NCBI RefSeq assembly: GCF_014773385.1
Contig: NZ_JACXAI010000014.1
Coordinates: 62,001 to 126,000 of the forward strand
Length of the DNA: 64,000 nucleotides
Direction: 5' to 3'
Source: Metabacillus arenae
GTDB lineage: Bacteria; Bacillota; Bacilli; Bacillales; Bacillaceae
The translations under genes and the position numbers were made by a program. Positions 9,460-16,886 of the stretch are shown here, piece by piece. The notes beneath the pieces were generated by a model. That model saw only the letters and a program-made list of their open reading frames with translations. It was not told where the DNA came from and made no database searches. Numbering within the stretch: position 1 is the stretch's first letter; every line of letters begins with the position of its first letter.

Positions 9460-9579
9460 TTGAAATTGAGAGAAGAAATTTCAGGAGAAATCCTTGATGT
9501 ATTGTCTGCAGCATCAAGGATTAAGGGATTTAATTCAAGGAATTCAAATGAAAATGTAATGGATTTTTATCACCAATGA
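9460..9579 (+). CDS. Possible 39-residue small protein
   Basis: TTG start at 9460 preceded by GAAAGGAGA at good spacing; the frame reads MKLREEISGEILDVLSAASR and ends ...MDFYHQ. It overlaps the convergent 3' end of ylaI by 10 nt. Against coding: the middle contains a perfect 10-bp inverted repeat (ATCCTTGATG / CATCAAGGAT), which could instead be an RNA hairpin. I know no family. Confidence 0.3.
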   Translation: MKLREEISGEILDVLSAASRIKGFNSRNSNENVMDFYHQ

Positions 9580-9770
9580 TCTTCTGTTTTTTTATCACGA
9601 TAAAGCCGAAAGTTTCCTGTTTTGATCCGTTCGTTTGTCTTTATTTCGATCCTGTTATTACATGGACCGCACATATAAGTATGGATTGGCCGATTGCGCA
9701 AGCGTTTTGCTTCCAGGGTTTCATCATCTATCGTATCAATTTTATCGCATAAAACACATTTAACTCTCAA
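9570..9770 (-). CDS. ylaI: YlaI family zinc-ribbon-like protein (DUF2197)
   Basis: 66 residues starting MRVKCVLCDKIDTIDDETLE. It has CVLC near the N-terminus and CGPC further on, four cysteines that likely bind one Zn. I choose the TTG at 9770 rather than the ATG 15 nt upstream because GAGGTG is 7 nt before it and because YlaI proteins start with MRVKC. The place between ylaH and ylaJ agrees with B. subtilis. Function is unknown. Confidence 0.85.
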   Translation of the reverse strand: MRVKCVLCDKIDTIDDETLEAKRLRNRPIHTYMCGPCNNRIEIKTNERIKTGNFRLYRDKKTEDHW

Positions 9771-9870
9771 AATTTCACACCTCATTTACAAGTCAGCTTC
9801 CATAAAAGTATAGCATAACAAGTACTTAAAAACCTTATGGCGGAGTTGTGTAATCATTTTCACAAAAAAG

Positions 9871-9899
9871 TTGGATTAAAGAAGGAAAAAAGGTATGAT
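9871..9899 (+). promoter_or_regulatory. Sigma-A promoter of the PNPOx-like gene
   Basis: TTGGAT at 9871-9876, a 17-nt spacer and TATGAT at 9894-9899. The -10 box contains the ATG at 9895 that a longest-frame call would use as start, so translation must begin downstream. Confidence 0.6.
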
Positions 9900-9930
9900 A
9901 GAAGTATCTTACCGAAGTGGAGGGATGAGA

Positions 9931-10386
9931 TTGGCAAATAAGGTAGAAACGTCTTTAATTGAACCATTATATCAAGCTCTTCAAAAAGAACGATTTGTTA
10001 CAGTGGCAACTGTTGATCATGAAACTGGGGGCCCAAATGTAACATCGATTTCATGGGTATATGCTCCAGATACTGAGCGAGTGTATTTTGCTATTGACCT
10101 GCGATCTCGAATTGTTGAAAATATTAAGAAGCATCCTTCAACTGTTATTAATGTTATTGCAAATGAATCTACATATTCTATTATTGGAAATGCTCATCTT
10201 AAAATTGAAAAACTAGATGAAGTTCCATTAAAATTAGCCCTTATTGAAGTGAACATATCTGAAGTACGTGATGTTATGTTTTATGGGTCAAAAATATCTG
10301 TTGATCCGCAATATGAAAAAACATATGATGAGCGCGCTGCTGCCAAGCTGGATCAGCAAGTGCTCAGTGCGATGAAAAAAGCTTAG
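9931..10386 (+). CDS. Pyridoxamine 5'-phosphate oxidase-like (split beta-barrel flavin-binding) protein
   Basis: 151 residues from a TTG start (MANKVETSLIEPLYQAL). GGAGGGA lies just upstream, while the upstream ATG at 9895 falls within the -10 promoter box. The sequence has the typical split-barrel start (RFVTVATVDHETGGPNVTSISWVYAPD) and the core AIDLRSRIVENIKKHPS of small FMN/heme/F420-binding PNPOx-like proteins. The exact substrate is unknown. It is transcribed alone and ends in a terminator shared with ylaJ. Confidence 0.8.
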   Translation: MANKVETSLIEPLYQALQKERFVTVATVDHETGGPNVTSISWVYAPDTERVYFAIDLRSRIVENIKKHPSTVINVIANESTYSIIGNAHLKIEKLDEVPLKLALIEVNISEVRDVMFYGSKISVDPQYEKTYDERAAAKLDQQVLSAMKKA

Positions 10387-10411
10387 TTACTCTGGGAACT
10401 AAGCTTTTTTC
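10376..10411. terminator. Bidirectional terminator between PNPOx-like gene and ylaJ
   Basis: AAAAAAGCTTAGTTAC / GGAACTAAGCTTTTTT, near-perfect stem with A run on one side and T run on the other, between two converging genes. Confidence 0.85.
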
Positions 10412-10419
10412 TAATGAAT

Positions 10420-11031
10420 TTATTTTTGCTTTTTTAAATAATTATTTGATTGGTCCTGCTGCTCTTTGTCCAACTTTTGTTGTTCACCTTTTGGTAGCTG
10501 ATCATTATCTTGCTCTGTAGGCTGCTGTTCTTGGTTATCAATCAAGTCACTAGGTGCTTCAGGCATCACTCTGCCAACAATAGCGGCCAGCTCATCAAGA
10601 ATACCGGCAATTGGACGTCCTTGCTGGATTTCATTTCCCATTGCCTGAAGACGTTTATTCGTATCCGCATCTGCAATGACGACTGCATTTGCACCATGTG
10701 GATCATGCCTTAGGCTTTCCGCAACAGAATACTTAATCGACTCAACTTTGCTGCGATCAAGGTCTTGATTGACATCTATCCCTACAACAGCATACGGTCC
10801 AAGGACTACAGCATTAGCATCATTCACACCTTTGATTCGATTGGATAGTTCGACGAGGTGCTTTGAGATTTCCTGACCTGTTTTTCTGTCAACAGGATCA
10901 TTCACACTATCTTTTACGGCGATTGGTTTTGTATCATATTCATCAGCAACCTCACCTTTTGCCCCTTCGTTGTTGTTGCAAGCCGAGAGCAATAAGGCGG
11001 CAGATAATAGGATAAAGAAGAAGTATCGCAT
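10420..11031 (-). CDS. ylaJ: YhcN/YlaJ family sporulation lipoprotein
   Basis: 203 residues. The lipoprotein signal peptide ends in LLSAC, giving lipidated Cys18. The central domain (HLVELSNRIKGVNDANAVVLG, DRSKVESIKYSVAESLRHDP) is the YhcN/YlaJ fold found in spore inner-membrane or coat-associated lipoproteins; the C-terminus is Gln-rich and low-complexity (QQPTEQDNDQLPKGEQQKLD). Location between ylaI and ylaK matches B. subtilis. It is likely made during sporulation, though no sigma-factor site was assigned. Confidence 0.9.
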   Translation of the reverse strand: MRYFFFILLSAALLLSACNNNEGAKGEVADEYDTKPIAVKDSVNDPVDRKTGQEISKHLVELSNRIKGVNDANAVVLGPYAVVGIDVNQDLDRSKVESIKYSVAESLRHDPHGANAVVIADADTNKRLQAMGNEIQQGRPIAGILDELAAIVGRVMPEAPSDLIDNQEQQPTEQDNDQLPKGEQQKLDKEQQDQSNNYLKKQK

Positions 11032-11237
11032 GAATTGTCACTCCTTTTTATAGTTCAACCTTTTATTTTTATTGTCTAATTAACCTTCTATCTTTATTCA
11101 CCTTTTCATATATTTTAGCAACGCTTCAAATACAACTTGGTTTCATGCCTTCACCTAGGAGGAAAATATATGTGAACAATGGGTTTTTGTTAACATTTGG
11201 AATATCCTTAATTACATCTGAGTAGGAGGCGAAAAAA

Positions 11238-12566
11238 CTGAGCAAAGTATACGTTCTAGATACTAATGTATTATTGCAGGATCCGAATTCACTTTTTTCT
11301 TTTGATGACAATGAAGTCGTTATTCCCGCTGTTGTATTAGAGGAAGTCGATTCTAAAAAAAGATATATGGATGAAATTGGAAGGAATGCTAGACAGGTAT
11401 CGAAAATTATAGATGGGTTAAGAGAAACGGGGAAATTACATGAGAAAATTCCTCTTCCAAATGGAGGGCACCTGCGAATTGAATTAAATCACCGTTCCTT
11501 TCACCAATTACAAGAAATTTTTGTTGAGAAAACAAATGATAATCGCATTCTGGCTGTTGCAAAAAATCTCTCTCTAGAAGAACAAACAAATGAAAAAGGC
11601 AGACAAGTCATTCTCGTCAGTAAAGATGCATTAGTCCGTGTAAAGGCAGATGCAATCGGACTTGTAGCCGAAGATTTTTTGAGCGACCGCGTTGTTGAAA
11701 TTGATCATATTTACAGCGGCTTTCTAGAACTGTACATAAGCGGTGATAACCTTAACCGCTTTTATGAAAAAGATGAATTAAAGCTGTCAGAAGTTACGAA
11801 CCATCCCTTTTATCCAAATCAATTTATTGTTATGAAAGATGCGCTTGGTGGTTCTGCATCTGCAATCGGGATAGTAGAAAAAACAAAGCAAAAAGTGAAA
11901 AGGCTTGTATTTGATAATGATCATATTTGGGGAATTCGCCCAAGAAATGTTCAGCAAACAATGGCTATGGAGCTTCTTCTTCGAACCGATGTGCCACTTG
12001 TTACTTTAATTGGAAAGGCAGGGACAGGAAAAACGTTATTGGCGTTAGCCGCAGGCCTTCTGCAGACAGAGGATCTAAAGAGCTATAAAAAACTTCTTGT
12101 TGCAAGGCCTATTGTCCCAGTTGGGAAGGATATTGGATATCTTCCAGGTGAGAAAGAGGAAAAGCTAAGACCATGGATGCAGCCAATTTATGATAATTTA
12201 GAATATTTATTTAATGCTAAAAAACCTGGTGAGCTGGACGCTATCTTAGCTGGTATGGGATCAATTGAGGTAGAAGCCTTGACATATATAAGGGGGAGAA
12301 GCATTCCAGATCAATTTATTATCATTGATGAGGCCCAAAACCTGACAAAGCATGAAGTAAAAACAATATTAACAAGAGTAGGAGAACGAAGCAAAATTGT
12401 TTTGATGGGAGACCCTGAGCAAATTGATCATCCTTATTTAGATGAATATAATAATGGCCTGACATATGTGGTAGAGAAGTTTAAAGAACAGCAAATTGCC
12501 GGTCATGTTCGATTAGTAAAGGGCGAACGTTCCGGCCTTGCCCAGCTGGCTGCCGATCTTCTATAA
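11238..12566 (+). CDS. ylaK: PhoH family ATPase with N-terminal PIN domain (YlaK)
   Basis: 442 residues: N-terminal PIN nuclease domain (VYVLDTNVLL, acidic D8) and C-terminal PhoH P-loop ATPase (GKAGTGKT at ~259-266, Walker B IIIDEAQN). Such PhoH2-type proteins are thought to be RNA helicase/RNases. The start appears to be CTG at 11238: GGAGGCG is 7-8 nt before it, and an in-frame TAG at 11223 rules out any earlier start. The next candidate, TTG at 11274, would remove the catalytic PIN aspartate. Gene order matches B. subtilis. Confidence 0.92.
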   Translation: MSKVYVLDTNVLLQDPNSLFSFDDNEVVIPAVVLEEVDSKKRYMDEIGRNARQVSKIIDGLRETGKLHEKIPLPNGGHLRIELNHRSFHQLQEIFVEKTNDNRILAVAKNLSLEEQTNEKGRQVILVSKDALVRVKADAIGLVAEDFLSDRVVEIDHIYSGFLELYISGDNLNRFYEKDELKLSEVTNHPFYPNQFIVMKDALGGSASAIGIVEKTKQKVKRLVFDNDHIWGIRPRNVQQTMAMELLLRTDVPLVTLIGKAGTGKTLLALAAGLLQTEDLKSYKKLLVARPIVPVGKDIGYLPGEKEEKLRPWMQPIYDNLEYLFNAKKPGELDAILAGMGSIEVEALTYIRGRSIPDQFIIIDEAQNLTKHEVKTILTRVGERSKIVLMGDPEQIDHPYLDEYNNGLTYVVEKFKEQQIAGHVRLVKGERSGLAQLAADLL

Positions 12567-12615
12567 AGGATGGTGCTATTTAAACAAAGTTTATTTATTC
12601 GAAATTTAAGTATCT

Positions 12616-12660
12616 CCTGAGGTGAGACTTGAAGCAATCAGCGACTCACCGATTTCTATA
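12616..12660 (+). repeat. Dispersed repeat C, copy 1
   Basis: GAGGTGAGACTTGAAGCAATC plus CGACTCACCGATT; the inverse complement with few changes is at 37082-37140. The rest of gap 12567-13017 holds repeat B and a hairpin only. Confidence 0.55.
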
Positions 12661-12774
12661 ATTTCAAATGCCTCTTATAAAGTTCATAGCTAGAAAAGAG
12701 CGATTATAAAAGGGGTTTTCGCTAACCTTGTTACAATTTAATGGTTAGATCTTAAAGCACTGTGGGTGGATGGA

Positions 12775-12903
12775 ACGAAAAGCGCAGAGGGATAGTCCTA
12801 TCGGCGACAAGCACAAGGCGAGCCGTCAAGAAGGTTGTTCTTTAATCTTCTTGACGGCTTGACCCTGAGACCTAAGGGTCGATGGCTCTCGGAGCTGGAC
12901 ATT
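12775..12903 (-). repeat. Dispersed repeat B, reversed copy
   Basis: On the minus strand it starts GTCCAGCTCCGAGAGCC and ends TGCGCTTTTCGTTCC, the same ends as the copy at 20425-20552. It contains a long internal dyad (GCCGTCAAGAAG ... CTTCTTGACGGC). Non-coding. Confidence 0.65.
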
Positions 12904-12959
12904 GATCCCACTTTTTATCCGTTAATACTTTAATTAACTTACATTTTTTTAGCTGAATA

Positions 12960-12990
12960 AAAAAAGAAATCAGCTCTTCCGCTGATTTCA
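12960..12990. terminator. Repeat-derived terminator hairpin between ylaK and ylaL
   Basis: GAAATCAGC TCTTCC GCTGATTTC with A run upstream. The same hairpin is the 3' part of repeat A and also lies at 14746. Confidence 0.6.
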
Positions 12991-13017
12991 TATATTCCAC
13001 CCATGGCTTGTAATCAC

Positions 13018-13521
13018 CTAAATCACTTTAATTTCTCTAATATGTGTAATAGGGTTTAACTTGTTTCGTCCATCATGGTAATAGGCATGGATTGGACCAT
13101 CTTCAAGTAACGGCTTGCCAGATTTACTAAAGCCTAAAATCATGTTTTCTGCATCAGTTATCGGAATTTTTATAGCTTCTTTCTGTGTTTGAAAAACAAC
13201 AAATTTTGCATCTTCTTTAGGCTCGGCATTTTTAAGAAATGGACCTAATGAGATCCCGAATGTCCCATTTAAAACTTTTTCCTTTTCAAACTTTCTTTCT
13301 GTTTTTAATGTGGGCGGGTATATCGCACCTTCGCGGATTTCACGTTCCCAATGCTTTGACACTTCACGTGTATAAGCCTCCAATTGATCGTCTTTAGTGT
13401 CTAAAGGATGTTGATCAAAATATGTAGTCAAATCTACTTTCCGGTCATCAAAAATCCAAACTCCCGGATCTAATGTAATAACATGCTTTACGTTTCCTTT
13501 TATGATCACAATCGATTCCAT
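13018..13521 (-). CDS. ylaL: YlaL family protein of unknown function
   Basis: 167 residues, hydrophilic, no signal or membrane segment. Conserved-looking blocks include VITLDPGVWIFDDRKVDL near the N-terminus, KHWEREIREG in the middle and ILGFSKSGKPL near the end. Identification as YlaL rests on the place between ylaK and the glutaminase gene and on overall likeness to Bacillus members as I remember them; some databases label these peptidyl-prolyl isomerases without clear basis. GGAGGAGG lies before the ATG. Confidence 0.75.
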   Translation of the reverse strand: MESIVIIKGNVKHVITLDPGVWIFDDRKVDLTTYFDQHPLDTKDDQLEAYTREVSKHWEREIREGAIYPPTLKTERKFEKEKVLNGTFGISLGPFLKNAEPKEDAKFVVFQTQKEAIKIPITDAENMILGFSKSGKPLLEDGPIHAYYHDGRNKLNPITHIREIKVI

Positions 13522-13613
13522 AATTAATCCTCCTCCTCTAAAAGTATAAGCGCTTTCTATGATTTTGTCACATTCGGGGAATAATAGGAAAAAATGCTTT
13601 TAGGGGGGATAGG

Positions 13614-14543
13614 ATGGGATGTAAAACAAATGATGAACTATTAAATTTGGTAACAGAAGCTAAAAAAGTTACATCGTATGGTCATGTTGCTGATTATATA
13701 CCTGCACTATCTAAGGCAGACCGAGATGACTTGTCTGTAGCTGTTTATCATGTTGACAATACATGTACGTATGCAGGCAATGTGGAAAAGCTTTTTACCC
13801 TTCAAAGTATATCTAAAGTCCTGGCATTGGCACTTGTACTAAAGGACTATGGAAAAGACTATGTATTCACCAAGGTTGGGATGGAACCGACAGGTGACCC
13901 ATTTAACTCAATTGTCAAGCTGGAAACGATCAATCCATCAAAGCCTCTAAATCCTATGATAAACGCAGGAGCACTTGCTGTAACAAGTATGATCGTGGGG
14001 AAGTCGAATGAGGAAAAGTTTGAGCGCTTGCTTCAATTTATTCAGCAATTAACGAATAACCAGGCAATTCATTACTGTGAAGAAGTAGCAAGGTCAGAAT
14101 TTGAAACAAGCTGGCTTAACCGAGCACTTTGCTATTTTATGAAGCAGCATGGAATTATCGAGGGTTCTGTCGAAGAACTCATGGATATTTATACAAAACA
14201 GTGTTCGATTAAAATGCATAGTTTGGATTTAGCGAAAATTGGTGCTGTTTTTGCATTAGATGGTATTCATCCAGAAACAGAGGAAAAAATCATTTCAAAG
14301 GATATTGCAAGAATTTGTAAAACATTCATGACAACCTGCGGGATGTATAATGCTAGTGGAGAGTTTGCAATAAAAATTGGAATTCCCGCTAAAAGTGGTG
14401 TTTCCGGAGGGATAATGGGGGTTTCTCCATATCAATTTGGAATTGGCATCTTCGGGCCAGCACTTGATGAAAAAGGCAACAGTATTTCAGGGATTCGATT
14501 GCTGGAATTGCTATCTGAAAAGTATGAGTTAAGCATCTTTTAG
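13614..14543 (+). CDS. glsA: Glutaminase
   Basis: 309 residues. Hydrolyses L-glutamine to glutamate and ammonia; a cytosolic serine-dependent enzyme of the beta-lactamase-like fold. Seen: FTLQSISKVLALAL with the catalytic Ser-x-x-Lys, EPTGDPFNSIVKLE, NPMINAGALAVTS, and GIPAKSGVSGGIMGVSPYQFG, all family signatures. It corresponds to YlaM (GlsA2) of B. subtilis by position. The start is an ATG at 13614 behind AGGGGGGAT. It is transcribed alone; a repeat-derived hairpin lies downstream. Confidence 0.96.
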   Translation: MGCKTNDELLNLVTEAKKVTSYGHVADYIPALSKADRDDLSVAVYHVDNTCTYAGNVEKLFTLQSISKVLALALVLKDYGKDYVFTKVGMEPTGDPFNSIVKLETINPSKPLNPMINAGALAVTSMIVGKSNEEKFERLLQFIQQLTNNQAIHYCEEVARSEFETSWLNRALCYFMKQHGIIEGSVEELMDIYTKQCSIKMHSLDLAKIGAVFALDGIHPETEEKIISKDIARICKTFMTTCGMYNASGEFAIKIGIPAKSGVSGGIMGVSPYQFGIGIFGPALDEKGNSISGIRLLELLSEKYELSIF

Positions 14544-14745
14544 GAGATTTGTCGTATGATTAAAGAAAGTTAAAGAGGGCAATCGCTGTATCTCCGATTG
14601 TTTCACTTCCCGGATCCGAACTTCCATTTCTAGAAGTGAGCAGTAAGAGGTCAGACTAGTAGCAATCGGCGAGCCGCCGAATGCCTAAACTACTGTGTTA
14701 AAGTTCACTTAAAAGATTAAATAGTATAGGGTGTTATTAAATAAA

Positions 14746-14772
14746 AATAAATCAGCACTTTCGCTGATTTAT
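14746..14772. repeat. Repeat-derived hairpin after glsA
   Basis: AAATCAGC ACTTTC GCTGATTT, the isolated hairpin of repeat A. The whole gap 14544-15059 has no gene; it also holds a fragment related to repeat C (near 14573-14600) and one shared with the region at 32655 (GAATGCCTGCTGCTTTCAA). Confidence 0.5.
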
Positions 14773-15059
14773 TCAAATCCTAGATCCGAACTTTCAAAAG
14801 GTTTTTAAAATGCCGCAAATCGTTTGAAGAGGGATGGGGATATACAAATCAAAAGGACGAATGCCTGCTGCTTTCAACTAGTATGAAGGATATTTTGCTA
14901 AAGTCTGTATCAAAAAAGCAACCTGACCTTCCTTTAGATTAAGTAAATAAGGGAGCAGAAGACCTTGTTGTCCTTAGTTTTTTCTTGCATTTTTAGTGAA
15001 AAACCTTTAATATTAATAGAGAAAAGGTAGGTAATCGTTCGGGGAACGGAGGGATTCAT

Positions 15060-15341
15060 TTGGCTTCTGAGATTGCTATTGATCATCAAGAAAAGGCTTT
15101 TGCCCTACTAAAGGCCGATGCTGAAAAAATAATGAAACTTATCCAAGTGCAGATGGATAACTTAACGATGCCGCAATGTCCTCTTTATGAAGAGGTTCTT
15201 GATACACAAATGTTCGGCTTGTCCCGTGAAATTGATTTCGCTGTAAGGCTGGGTTTGATAGAGGAACGTGAAGGAAAAGCCCTGCTGGAAACCCTTGAAC
15301 GTGAGCTTTCAGCCCTGCACGAAGCTTTCACAAAAAAATAA
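15060..15341 (+). CDS. ylaN: YlaN family protein (Fur-linked iron homeostasis)
   Basis: 93 residues, all-helical, nearly identical in pattern to YlaN (DUF1507): [36 protein letters not shown]. YlaN binds iron and Fur in Bacillus and Staphylococcus and is needed under iron limitation, as known for the family. TTG start at 15060 behind GGAGGGA. A terminator follows within 10 nt, so it is monocistronic. Order ylaN-ftsW-pycA is conserved. Confidence 0.93.
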   Translation: MASEIAIDHQEKAFALLKADAEKIMKLIQVQMDNLTMPQCPLYEEVLDTQMFGLSREIDFAVRLGLIEEREGKALLETLERELSALHEAFTKK

Positions 15342-15349
15342 CAATCTAG

Positions 15350-15391
15350 AACTCAAACTATTATGTATATCAATGGTTTGAGTTTTTTATT
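15350..15391 (+). terminator. Terminator of ylaN
   Basis: ACTCAAAC ... GTTTGAGT stem followed by TTTTTTATTTT. Confidence 0.8.
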
Positions 15392-15608
15392 TTGGGATTG
15401 GAGCAGTATTATGATAACATTTATTGAGATATGTCCGATTCCCTGATACGATAGTTGTCAGAACAGTAGACCTGAGAATAGATATGTAATAAATTGAATA
15501 TAGATTACACTTCTTGTGTCACGTGAATATTTGAGAACCTTCACAAAAATATTGTAAAATGGATTCAGCTAAGATAAAACTTCATGAACAAAAAAAGGTG
15601 CGGGTGCA

Positions 15609-16817
15609 ATGATAAAAAAAATTTTAAAATCGTATGATTATTCTCTAATTCTAGCGATTTTTTTATTATGTGGATTTGGATTAGTGATGGTGTACAGTTC
15701 GAGTTCTGTCACCGCAGTTTCTAGGTATGGGCAGGACCCTAGTTTTTTCTTTCAAAGACAGCTGCAATGGTTTTTAATAGGTTCAGCAGCTTTTTTATTT
15801 GTGATGGTCATTCCTTACAGAGCCTATATAAATAATAAATTTTTAAAGCTGGCAGTACTTGGATCTTTTTGTTTATTAGTTTCCTTGTTCGTGTTTGGAC
15901 ATATGGCAGGAGGAGCGAACAGCTGGCTAAAATTATTTGGAGCAAGCATGCAGCCAGGTGAGTATGTGAAATTAAGTGTTATTTTATATTTGGCAGCCGT
16001 TTATGAGAAAAAACAATCATACATAAATAAGCTTGGAGTCGGATTGCTGCCGCCGCTCGTTTTTACCTTTCTCATTTGCCTGCTTGTAGCTGTGCAGCCG
16101 GATTTTGGAACAGCTGCTATTATTGGAATGATTTCATTAGCAGTTGCCGCATGTTCTGGAATGAATGGCAAAAGCTTAATGAAACTTATTCTGCTGGTGA
16201 TAATTGGTTTTGTTATTATTAGTCCGTTGCTGTTCATTTTTTCTGATTCCATATTTTCACCGTATCGTATGAGCCGTTTAACAGGCTTTACAGATCCCTT
16301 TGAAACGGAAGGGAGTTCTGGGTATCAACTCGTCAATTCCTATTATGCAATTGGATCAGGCGGACTAACCGGAGTAGGTTTAGGAGAAAGTGTTCAAAAG
16401 GCGGGTTACCTGCCTGAGTCACATACAGATTTTATTATGGCGATCATTTCAGAAGAATTGGGAATTTTTGGTGTTGTTTTTACCCTATCTTTATTGGGAT
16501 TTATTATATTTAAAGGCTTTTATATTTCTAGAAAATGCGAGGATGTATTTGGATCTTTGCTTGCTGTTGGGATTTCAAGTATGATTGCTATTCAAGCCGG
16601 CATTAATTTGGGAGGTTTGACAGGATTAATCCCAATTACCGGAGTAACATTGCCCTTTATTAGCTATGGTGGTTCATCCCTAAGTCTTTTGTTAATTTCA
16701 ATGGGTGTTCTTGTTAATATTTCAATGTTTGTCAATTATCGGGAAACTTATAATAAAGAAATGAATGAAGAACATATACCAGTGAAAGCTATTAAACAAA
16801 AGCCGGTTTCTTATTAA
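15609..16817 (+). CDS. ftsW: FtsW/RodA/SpoVE family septal peptidoglycan polymerase
   Basis: 402 residues, about ten membrane helices. SEDS glycosyltransferase that polymerises lipid II at the division septum with a class B PBP. Visible family elements: YSLILAIFLLCGFGLVMVYS at the N-terminus, QPGEYVKLSVILYLA, QPDFGTAAII with the catalytic Asp of the SEDS family, and GITGVTLPFISYGGSS near the C-terminus in the form ITGVTLPFISYGGSSLS. The gene sits between ylaN and pycA, which identifies it as ftsW rather than rodA or spoVE. SD AAGGTG lies upstream of ATG 15609. Confidence 0.95.
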   Translation: MIKKILKSYDYSLILAIFLLCGFGLVMVYSSSSVTAVSRYGQDPSFFFQRQLQWFLIGSAAFLFVMVIPYRAYINNKFLKLAVLGSFCLLVSLFVFGHMAGGANSWLKLFGASMQPGEYVKLSVILYLAAVYEKKQSYINKLGVGLLPPLVFTFLICLLVAVQPDFGTAAIIGMISLAVAACSGMNGKSLMKLILLVIIGFVIISPLLFIFSDSIFSPYRMSRLTGFTDPFETEGSSGYQLVNSYYAIGSGGLTGVGLGESVQKAGYLPESHTDFIMAIISEELGIFGVVFTLSLLGFIIFKGFYISRKCEDVFGSLLAVGISSMIAIQAGINLGGLTGLIPITGVTLPFISYGGSSLSLLLISMGVLVNISMFVNYRETYNKEMNEEHIPVKAIKQKPVSY

Positions 16818-16856
16818 TTTAAATATGCTATACTATATTTAAATGTGTTATACTAT
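16817..16856 (+). promoter_or_regulatory. Tandemly duplicated extended -10 promoter before pycA
   Basis: Two 20-bp copies of ATTTAAATATGCTATACTAT (second copy ATTTAAATGTGTTATACTAT). Each carries TG-n-TATACT, an extended -10 element (TATACT at 16829-16834 and 16849-16854). The pycA ATG is 30 nt after the second. Confidence 0.55.
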
Positions 16857-16886
16857 TAAAAAATCCAGCATAAGAGGGAGAGTACT

